From assembly GCA_964036045.1 (NCBI GenBank), contig OZ038381.1:155018352-155082351 (forward strand): DNA of 64,000 nucleotides. The letters are read 5' to 3'. Shown here one piece after another: positions 1 through 8,457 of this stretch. The position numbers were made by a program, and so were the translations under genes. Numbering within the stretch: position 1 is the first letter of the stretch; every line of letters starts with the position of its first letter. The DNA comes from Eutreptiella sp. 'Long Island Sound 2002' (lineage: Eukaryota > Euglenozoa > Euglenophyceae > Eutreptiales > Eutreptiaceae). The notes under the pieces were generated by a model. The model did not search any database, was not told where the DNA came from, and saw only the letters and a program-made list of their open reading frames with translations.

Positions 1-629
1 GCAGCCGTCATCTGTTGTGCACTTTAATCCATGCCTTGGCTCCATGGTTAGGCATGTGTCCAGGACATCGAAAGGGTGGCGACTGCAGGCCCTGCCCATG
101 GGATGGTGTGCGGATGTGGATATGGTTGCAGTGTGGCGTGGACGCGCCAGGCCCCTCCAGGCCTAGGGATCTGGGTCTCCTGGCAGCCCAGCTGCTGGGC
201 ACAGTATGGCCTCTGATTTCAACTGTGTTGCTGACCCCACTGACCATACTGGTGTGCCTCTGAAATATGGTTGTCCCCCATGGAACGCAATTCACATACG
301 CACGATTGCTCATTTGGCTACACACCAGAGTGGGACGTAGGTTAAGGCTCCTGCAAGCCTAGGCGTTGAGGCGCATTTGGGGATTGCCAACTGTTGGGAA
401 TGGCTGTGTATTCCCCATTGGGTTTGGTGGGCCTTGCAGCCTGCTGATTTTGGATACCAGCACATCTGGCTCCATACAGGTCGTTAGGTGCCCCTGACTG
501 CCTGTTTGAGGGCCTGAAACAAATAGAGACACCCGAGGTTGTAAGAGGGACCGTCATGATGGAGACAGTCTTGGTGGAAGAGCTTGACCAACTGGTGGCC
601 TATCTGTCCACCAGTAAAGGCATGAAACC
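1..629. other. unassigned sequence, no gene recognised
   Basis: No reading frame here is long or protein-like enough to support a gene; the longest, on both strands, are about 70-120 codons and overlap one another. I see no repeat shared with the rest of the window. It may be intergenic sequence or part of an intron of a gene to the left. Confidence 0.5.
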
Positions 630-680
630 GGGGGGGGGGGGGGGCTCTGCGGGTCCTAGGACAACCCCCCCCCCCCCCCC
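630..680. repeat. paired G-tract and C-tract
   Basis: An uninterrupted G run (about 630-644) is followed 20 bp later by a C run (about 665-680). The two could pair as a hairpin. Similar long C or G runs recur at 5987-6236, 12722-12737, 15395-15416 and 16258-16275, so they are a general habit of this genome. Confidence 0.8.
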
Positions 681-686
681 TAGGGA

Positions 687-707
687 CCTCCGGCCAACAG
701 TTAGTTG
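687..707 (+). repeat. left copy of flanking direct repeat
   Basis: The string CTCCGGCCAACAGTTAGTTG occurs here and again at 6173-6192, each time just after a long C tract. The two copies bracket the four-unit array at 889-5874. They could be remnants of a longer repeat or a duplicated insertion context. Confidence 0.7.
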
Positions 708-888
708 CCAAAGGTGTCACCCTCAGGCTTCCATGGGCGCCAAAGGCGCCCGATGTTTCATGAACACCAAAGGTGCCCCAAGGAAAAATTTGTCCACTTT
801 GCACCCCAACACTATTCTTAAACCCAACCTTGACTCTAACGCCCACCGCCAAACCTCAGCCTACTCCTAATCAAGACTGAATATTGGG
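708..888. other. spacer before the left repeat array
   Basis: The spacer contains three imperfect copies of a CCAAAGGYG motif (about 709-775). It ends with a segment (CCTAATCAAGACTGAATATT) that recurs immediately before units 3 and 4 of the array. No gene is seen. Confidence 0.6.
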
Positions 889-2000
889 ACCGAGCTGGTG
901 GGGGAGGGAACATCAGCTATGACTGGTGAGGGACATCAAGAATGATTCACGCATTGATGGCTCTTGACAAAGTGAAATCAGCTTGCAAGTGAACCCCATC
1001 ACCAGGAGGCCCACTTTCAAGGCTTTTTGGACTTTTGAGGGGCCAAAATGTCCCAAAATGGGTTCAAAATGGGCTCATGTCACCCGTTTGTGCACCCCAA
1101 ATGGTCTAGGATGAGGTTTGGGAAAATGTGTTTTTGACCCATTTTTGACCCATTTTTTGGTCCCAAAACAGCCCATTTTCAAGGCATTTTGGGATTTTTG
1201 GAGGACCAAAATGGGCCACCACAAGCTCAAAATAGTCCAAAAACACTTGTTTTAGCGTCGCACATGGTCTAGGATCATTTTTTGCGAAAAGTCATCTTTT
1301 TGCCCCTATTGGACCCTGTTGACCCATTTGGGCACCCACCTGTTAGGGCTTGAGCTTGCAGCTTGCCGCAGCCTAGTGGGCCTAGGTATTGGGGTCTAGG
1401 CGTCCGTTTGGGCAATTCTCAGGGGTGGAAACCACAAAAAGTGGGGGGTTGCGGGTGGAGTAGGTGCCCTCGGAATCGCATTTTGAGCCATGTAGCCAAA
1501 GATATGGCCTATTCTTGGTTTGTGGATGTCGGCATTTGGAGCTTCTGGGGGCCTTTCTGGGCCGTTTCCGGGACATATCATGGAGTTAGAGGGCCGTGAA
1601 GAGCTCGTTTACACGGGGAAGTCAAGCCGCATGTGAAGTGTACCCACCGTTTCCCTTCATTTGGCCGTTTTGAATGTGTTCCAGGGCTTTTTTGGCCCGA
1701 AAATGGCTATTTTTGGCCCTAAACTGCAGTTTTTGAAACTGAGGTCCGCCACTTGCGAATCCCGTTCCTGGCCACCACCATGGAGTTCTTGCTCAAACTT
1801 TGTGTGATTGTACTTCACACCCATAGGTATCATCCACCAAAATTTCACCCGAATCGGAAGCACCACGACGGAGTTCTGATTTTTTCCCATTTCGCGCGTG
1901 CTGTTGCTTGCTTGCTTGCTTGCTTGCTTGCTAAACCTGGTAGGTCCACGCTAGACACCAAAAAGGGTTATAAAACCAAGATTGGTTCCACCAGCTCGGT
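889..2000 (+). repeat. array unit 1 (1112 bp)
   Basis: Inverted repeats lie at 889-901 and 1988-2000. The left half is rich in short CCCATTTT/CAAAATGGG-like motifs. A GCTT microsatellite sits at about 1904-1932, next to a conserved tail (TAAACCTGGTAGGTCCACGC). The unit is nearly identical to units 3 and 4. It contains a 78-codon open frame (1363-1599) that I do not consider a demonstrated gene. Confidence 0.8.
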
Positions 2001-2038
2001 GATCCTACACCTAACCCTAACCAGGATTGAATATTGGG
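2001..2038. repeat. spacer with telomere-like CCCTAA motifs
   Basis: This 38-bp spacer between units 1 and 2 contains CCTAACCCTAACC followed by the common pre-unit segment ending ATATTGGG. The spacers at 3541-3566 and 4703-4734 have shorter CCCTAATC or CCCTAGCCCTAATC versions. Confidence 0.7.
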
Positions 2039-3540
2039 ACCGAGCTGGTGGGGGAAGGAACATGGTCTGGGAGACTTCAACGACAAATGAGGTACGCAGT
2101 GGAAAGTGGATGTGAGCGGCTCAAAAGGGGCTCAAAATGAGCTGTGTTCATCCGTTTGGGCACCACAAGTGGACTAGGATCGTGAACCATGGTTTTGACC
2201 TGTTTTTTGAGCCATTCGTGGTCCCAAATCAGCCCATTTTCAAGGCCCTTTTGAGAGGGGCCAAAATTGCTCGACATGGGCTCAAAATCGGCTCATTCCA
2301 CTTGTTTGTGCACCCCAAATAATCCAGGAGTATCTTTGGAAAAACACGTTTTTGATCCATTTTTGACTGATTTTTTGTCCCAAAATAGCCCATTTTCAAG
2401 GCATTTTGTGAGTGTGGAGTGGCCAAAATGGCTTGCAATGGGCTCAAAGAGGGCTCATTTCATTTGTTTAGGCACCCCAAATGGTCTAGGATCATTTTTG
2501 GAAAAACACATTTTTGACCCATTTTTGGTCCCAAAACAACCAACCCATTTTTCAAGGCATTTTGTGCCTTTGGAGGGGCCAAAATGGCTTGTGAAGGGCT
2601 CAAAAGGGGCTCATTTCACTTGTTTAGGCACCCCAAATGGTCTAGGATACCTTTTGGAAAAACACATTTTTGACCCATTTTTTGTCCCACAACAGCCTAT
2701 TTTCAAGGCATTATGGGAGTTTGGGAGGGCCAAAATGGGCCACCACGAGCTCAAAACGCGCCAAAAATACTTGTTTTGGCATTCCGTGTGGTCCAAGATC
2801 ATTTTTGAAAAAGGTCAATTTTTTTTTGGCACCCGGTGGACCTTGTTGACCCATTTTGGCACCCACCTCTTTGGGCTACCTCTTGCAGCTTGCCGCAGCC
2901 CAATGGGCCTAGATACGGGGGTATGGGCGTTGGTGAAGGCAATTTTGAGGGGTGGAAACCACCAAAAGTGGGTGGTTGCGGGTGGATTAGGTGCGCTCGA
3001 ATTCGCGTTTTGAGCCACGTAGCCCAAGATATAGTCTGTTTTTGGTTTGAGGCTGTTGGCAGCCAATGTGCACAAATTCTGGGGCTTTTGGGGGCCTTTT
3101 GGGGGCGGTTTGCGGACATATTGTGGAGTTAGAGCACCCTAGAGGGCCCTTCAGCGCGGGGAAGTCTAGCTGCATGTGGAGAGTAGCCACTATTTCCCTT
3201 CATTTGGCCGTTTTAATTAGGTTCTAGGGCGGTTTTGGGCAAAAAAAAAGGCTGATTTTGGCCCTAAATTGTACATTTGGAAATGGAGGTCCGGCACTTA
3301 CGACACCCGTTCCCGGCCGCCACTGTTGAGTTTTTGGCTCATACTTTGTGTGGTTGTCCCTCACACGCATAGGTAGCATCCACCAAAAATTTGGCCGAAT
3401 CCGAAGCACCACGATGGAGTTGTAATTTTTACCCGTTTCGCGCATGCGTGCTTGCTGCTTGCTGCTTGCTGCTTGCTAAACCTGATAGGTCCACCCTAGA
3501 CACTAAAGAGGGTTACCAAGACTGGTTCCACCAGCTCGGT
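2039..3540 (+). repeat. array unit 2 (1502 bp, diverged, internally expanded)
   Basis: The unit has the same terminal inverted repeats (2039-2051 and 3528-3540) as its neighbours but is about 370 bp longer. The extra length comes from internal tandem copies of a 150-160 bp segment marked by GCACCCCAAAT-like and TTTTCAAGGC motifs. The markers fall at about 2153, 2302, 2462, 2618 and 2768. A GCTT/GCT microsatellite lies at 3447-3477. The right half aligns with the right half of the other units with many substitutions. Confidence 0.8.
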
Positions 3541-3566
3541 ATCCCTAATCAAGACTGAATATTGGG

Positions 3567-4580
3567 ACCGAGCTGGTGGGGGAGGGAACATCAGCTATGA
3601 CTGGTGAGGGACATCAAGAATGATTCACACATTGATGGCTCTTGACAAAATGAAATTAGCTTGCAAGTGAACCCCATCACCAGGAGGCCCACTTTCAAGG
3701 CTTTTTGGACTTTTGAGGGGCCAAAATGTCCCAAAATGGGTTCAAAATGGGCTCATTTCACCCGTTTGTGCACCCCAAATGGTCTAGGATGAGGTTTGGA
3801 AAAATGCGTTTTTGACCCATTTTTGACCCATTTTTTGGTCCCAAAACAGCCCATTTTCAAGGCATTTTGGGATTTTTGGAGGACCAAAATGGGCCACCAC
3901 AAGCTCAAAATAGTCCAAAAACACTTGTTTTAGCGTCGCACATGGTCTAGGATCATTTTTTGCGAAAAGTCATCTTTTTGCCCCTATTGGACCCTGTTGA
4001 CCCATTTGGGCACCCACCTGTTAGGGCTTGAGCTTGCAGCTTGCCGCAGCCTAGTGGGCCTAGGTATTGGGGTCTAGGCGTCCGTTTGGGCAATTCTCAG
4101 GGGTGGAAACCACAAAAAGTGGGGGGTTGCGGGTGGAGTAGGTGCCCTCGGAATCGCATTTTGAGCCATATAGCCAAAGATATGGCCTATTCTTGGTTTG
4201 TGGCTGTCGGCATTTGGAGCTTCTGGGGGCCTTTCTGGGCCGTTTCCGGGACATATCATGGTGTTAGAGGGCCGCAAAGAGCTCGTTGACACGGGGAAGT
4301 CAAGCGGCACGTGGAGTGTACCCACCGTTTCCCTTCGCTTGGCCGTTTTGAATGTGTTTCAGGGTTTTTTTGGCCCAAAAATGGCTGCTTTTGGCCCTAA
4401 ACTGCAGTTTTTGAAACTGAGGTCCGCCACTTGCGAATCCCATTCCTAGCCGCCACCGTTGAGTTTCTTGCTCAAACTTTGTGTGATTGTACTTCACACC
4501 CATAGGTATCATCCACCAAAATTTCACCCGAATCGGAAGCACCACGACGGAGTTCTGATTTTTACCCATTTCGCGCGTGC

Positions 4581-4631
<51 letters not shown>

Positions 4632-4702
4632 GCTAAACCTGGTAGGTCCACCCTAGACACTAAAAAGGGTTATAAAACCAAGACTGGTTCCACCAGCTCG
4701 GT
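3567..4702 (+). repeat. array unit 3 (1136 bp)
   Basis: Inverted repeats lie at 3567-3579 and 4690-4702. It is nearly identical to units 1 and 4. The GCTT/GCT microsatellite is expanded here (about 4578-4634) and accounts for much of the length difference from unit 1. Confidence 0.8.
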
Positions 4703-4734
4703 GACCCTAGCCCTAATCAAGACTGAATATTGGG

Positions 4735-5874
4735 ACCGAGCTGGTGGGGGAGGGAACATCAGCTATGACTGGTGAGGGACATCAAGAATGATTCACACAT
4801 TGATGGCTCTTGACAAAGTGAAATCAGCTTGCAAGTGAACCCCATCACCAGGAGGCCCACTTTCAAGGCTTTTTGGACTTTTGAGGGGCCAAAATGTCCC
4901 AAAATGGGCTCAAAATGGGCTCATGTCACCCGTTTGTGCACCCCAAATGGTCTAGGATGAGGTTTGGGAAAATGTGTTTTTGACCCATTTTTGACCCATT
5001 TTTTGGTCCCAAAACAGCCCATTTTCAAGGCATTTTGGGATTTTTGGAGGACCAAAATGGGCCACCACAAGCTCAAAATAGTCCAAAAACACTTGTTTTA
5101 GCGTCGCACATGGTCTAGGATCATTTTTTGCGAAAAGTCATCTTTTTGCCCCTATTGGACCCTGTTGACCCATTTGGGCACCCACCTGTTAGGGCTTGAG
5201 CTTGCAGCTTGCCGCAGCCTAGTGGGCCTAGGTATTGGGGTCTAGGCGTCCGTTTGGGCAATTCTCAGGGGTGGAAACCACAAAAAGTGGGGGGTTGCGG
5301 GTGGAGTAGGTGCCCTCGGAATCGCATTTTGAGCCATGTAGCCAAAGATATGGCCTATTCTTGGTTTGTGGATGTCGGCATTTGGAGCTTCTGGGGGCCT
5401 TTCTGGGCCGTTTCCGGGACATATCATGGAGTTAGAGGGCCGTGAAGAGCTCGTTTACACGGGGAAGTCAAGCCGCATGTGAAGTGTACCCACCGTTTCC
5501 CTTCATTTGGCCGTTTTGAATGTGTTCCAGGGCTTTTTTGGCCCGAAAATGGCTATTTTTGGCCCTAAACTGCAGTTTTTGAAACTGAGGTCCGCCACTT
5601 GCGAATCCCGTTCCTGGCCACCACCATGGAGTTCTTGCTCAAACTTTGTGTGATTGTACTTCACACCCATAGGTATCATCCACCAAAATTTCACCCGAAT
5701 CTGAAGCACCACGACGGAGTTCTGATTTTTTCCCATTTCGCGCGTGCTGTTGCTTGCTTGCTTGCTGCTTGCTTGCTGCTTGCTTGCTGCTGCTGCTGCT
5801 GCTGCTAAACCTGGTAGGTCCACGCTAGACACCAAAAAGGGTTATAAAACCAAGATTGGTTCCACCAGCTCGGT
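4735..5874 (+). repeat. array unit 4 (1140 bp)
   Basis: Inverted repeats lie at 4735-4747 and 5862-5874. It is nearly identical to unit 1. The microsatellite (about 5750-5806) has changed from GCTT repeats to a run of GCT triplets. After the right inverted repeat the sequence leaves the array through CCCTAGCCCTAGC. Confidence 0.8.
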
Positions 5875-6250
5875 GACCCTAGCCCTAGCTCTCACCCTAG
5901 GCGAGGGTCAGAGTGAGTGTTGGGTAGGTTTATGGTGATGGTATGGTTAGAGGGAGGGCAAGAGGAGGTAAGGGGAGCCTGTGCCCCCCCTCCCCCCCCC
6001 CCCAACAGCCCAAATCGCCCCACCTGGAGCCCCCCCACCCCACCCTAAATCGCCCCCCCTGGACCCCCCCCCCCCACCGACCCTCCCGGAGTGCCCCCCC
6101 CCCCCAAAGCCCCTCCTAGACCCCCCCCCATTTGCCCCTCCCTGAACCCCCCCCCCCCCCCCCCCAAGGGGCCTCCGGCCAACAGTTAGTTGGGGGGGTA
6201 GTTGGCGTCCAGAACCGAGGGGTCCCCCCCCCCCCGGGGCATGAAAGCAA
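5875..6250. repeat. C-rich low-complexity block
   Basis: From about 5987 to 6236 the plus strand is mostly C runs of 7-20 bases. Two imperfect copies of an AAATCGCCCC...CTGGA motif lie at about 6011 and 6047. A second copy of the 20-bp flanking repeat lies at 6173-6192. The minus strand is correspondingly G-rich and could form quadruplexes; the glycine-rich open frame on that strand is a by-product of composition. Confidence 0.8.
6173..6192 (+). repeat. right copy of flanking direct repeat
   Basis: Exact match of CTCCGGCCAACAGTTAGTTG with the copy at 688-707; see that entry. Confidence 0.7.
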
Positions 6251-7719
6251 ACCTCTGCGCCACATAGTGACCGCGGTGATGGAGACTCACGAAACGTAAC
6301 CTCCTTTCGCCCAGGACATTGTTTCAAAATAGGGTTTCCTGTTTGTTTGGTAAGAAGATACAATCCTTGCACCACCAACTTCTGGGCTATACCTGTCCGG
6401 ATCCTTGTTGCACAAGGTTTGGTGGTGGGTTGCTAAGTGCACGGACTAAAAAGATTAGACTTTGGGCACCCTGTTGGCACAATGCAGGCACTGTGGAGGG
6501 GCACACTGTGGGGTACTGCGACAGGTCATATGAGTACCCTTCCGATTGTTGTAATTATCAGCCCCGTTGATTAATTGCCAACCGACGACACCAGTCAGGT
6601 TTTAACCGTTACTGGTTCAATTTCCTCCCCCTGGTGATGACCAGGCAACCAATCTTGGTGGCTCCAGGAGGCCACAGGAGGCTTCAGTACTGGGTTTTCT
6701 GGCATCACAAAAGGGGAGTTCAAGAGTTGATTTTTCACATACAATTGGAATTTATCTATGATTGCATCAGCCTTTTGAATGCCACTGCAGAATTTTGCTG
6801 GAGCCTTGCATGCCAGCAAATCCATGACGCTTAGAGCATGGAATCATTGAAGAACAATGTCCCAGTCGCTGTCCCACAGTGGATTGGCGTTGCACCTCTG
6901 AAGCATTATGGTGCTGACTGAAGAGCATTTGAGCGATAATTGCGCCTGCACTCAAATTTGGAGAGGGGTTATTGGTGCGACAGTTGTGCCTGGGATCAAA
7001 TTGGAAGTGGGGTTTGGCGTTACAGCTCTTGGTTCCTTGATGGGGCCCTTCGAATGAGGACTGGGCAGTTTCCAGGTCATCAGGGGTTGGCTGAAAAATC
7101 ATACAGGGAGTGTCCATCAACTCCAGAGGGAGCCACACAGCACCAATCAGGCCCTCCTACTGTCATTCAACGCATAGTGGCCACAATTGGCCAACCAATT
7201 TTGGCCCACCATGGCGCAGACCCAGTCACCGGCTCCGTTCAACCTTGTTCTTGTACCTCGCCCCCTCACTCTTGCTCTGGCCATCCTAGGAAATGACAGT
7301 AACACAGAGTCACGGTGCTTAGACAAGACCTGTGTGTATGTGTGGAAAGGGATCAGTGGGTACGGCAACATCAGCAATGTACAGACGGCAGTATAACACA
7401 GGGTACACACCGCACAGTGTTAAGGCAGTCGAAAAACGTAAAAGGTGGGCATCACAGTATCGAGCTCAAGGCTTTGGTACCAGTCCAATGCGATGACCGG
7501 ATTGCCTGTGTCACAAGGGCATTCAGGAGCTGTGTTTCTGTTGCTCTAATCCCCCCACTCGTTTCCGTTCTGAAGCGTCCCTGGTGGCATACCTTTCCTA
7601 AGGTGTGGTTTTCTCTGTGATGTCCTACTGCTTGCCTACACAGGCGGTACCACGCCTCCTCTGGTTTATGGTTTGCTGCGGACTGGTTGGATCCAGGCCA
7701 CCACAGATGCTCATTTTTG
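6251..7719. other. region upstream of the LMF gene, no gene recognised
   Basis: This should contain the promoter and 5' UTR of the LMF-like gene. No confident promoter element can be named. A 76-codon minus-strand frame (6595-6825) reads somewhat like protein but matches no family I know and has no supporting context. Other short frames overlap on both strands. Confidence 0.4.
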
Positions 7720-8457
7720 ATGGATCCAGTGGCCATTATTGGTGTCCTCGTTGCAGGGATTTTTTTTTCATTTGTGCACAACAGCTACGCACTTGATGTT
7801 GCCTGCCTCCTCTCCACCCCTTGTGGTCGTCTGCCTCTGTGCTCCTCCTGCACTTCAAGCGCTCTGATCGCCCCTGGCTCCAAGCGCATCTCCACCTCTT
7901 CTGGCCTGGGATTGGGGCTCATGTGGGCCATGGCCCCGGCTCTGGACTCCTATTTCTTGGCGGTCCTCAAGACTGTGTTGCGCTGCTTTCGGGTGTTCTT
8001 CAAGGATGAGTTGCCTGCGATACTCCAAATGGCTGCCACAGCACTGCACCGCGCGCCCCTCCCGGGGTCCGCTACGCAGTGGCAGCGCCTCAGCCGGCAC
8101 CAGTGGATTCAGTTGGCCCCGACACTCGCAGCGGTGGGTCTCCTCGTGGTCCTGCCCTTCTGCCTCCTGCCTGGCCCTGCGCGGCGCTGCCTCTCGGACC
8201 ACCGCAAGCACTCGTACTGGCTGACGCGCATCACACTGCTGCGGGGCATGGGCGTGATATACACCGCCGCGTTCCTGACCTCCGCCTTTCAAAGCCGTGC
8301 CTTGTTCGGGGAACATGGCCTCAGTCCGGTGGACTTCATGCAGCACACAAGACCCTCGCCGGTGTTTGAGGCCCTTACACACGCCACTGGCCTGCCCTTT
8401 GGCGACTGGATGTTGGAGCTCGTATCATGGGTTGGCTTTGGCCTGGCCATCCTCCAG
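7720..8457 (+). CDS. LMF exon 1
   Basis: This exon encodes residues 1-246. Residues 1-67 look less protein-like than the rest, so translation may really begin at M68 (7921) or M71 (7930). Hydrophobic stretches lie at about 130-150, 171-190 and 230-246. The LMF signature SYWLTR..LLRG is at 165-176. The donor is CAG|GTGCCG. Confidence 0.8.

Larger units (their letters stand above)
889..5874 (+). mobile_element. tandem array of four units with 13-bp terminal inverted repeats
   Basis: Four head-to-tail units (889-2000, 2039-3540, 3567-4702, 4735-5874) each begin with ACCGAGCTGGTGG and end with its exact reverse complement CCACCAGCTCGGT. Spacers of 26-38 bp lie between them. Units 1, 3 and 4 are nearly identical; unit 2 is longer and diverged. 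Bounded inverted repeats without an evident transposase suggest nonautonomous, MITE-like elements. The strict head-to-tail order and conserved spacer equally suit a tandemly amplified repeat whose junction forms a hairpin. The repeat structure is direct observation; the transposon reading is inference. Confidence 0.7.

Noticed and set aside
1363-5445. Small conserved open frames in the left array as genes
   Set aside because: Near-identity of units 1, 3 and 4 makes shared frames uninformative, and there is no known domain. Retained as a low-interest finding only.
5947-6378. Glycine-rich minus-strand open frame
   Set aside because: It is the translation of the C-rich tract's complement. Low complexity, no family.
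6595-6825. 76-codon minus-strand frame with protein-like sequence
   Set aside because: No family, no splice context and no second line of evidence.
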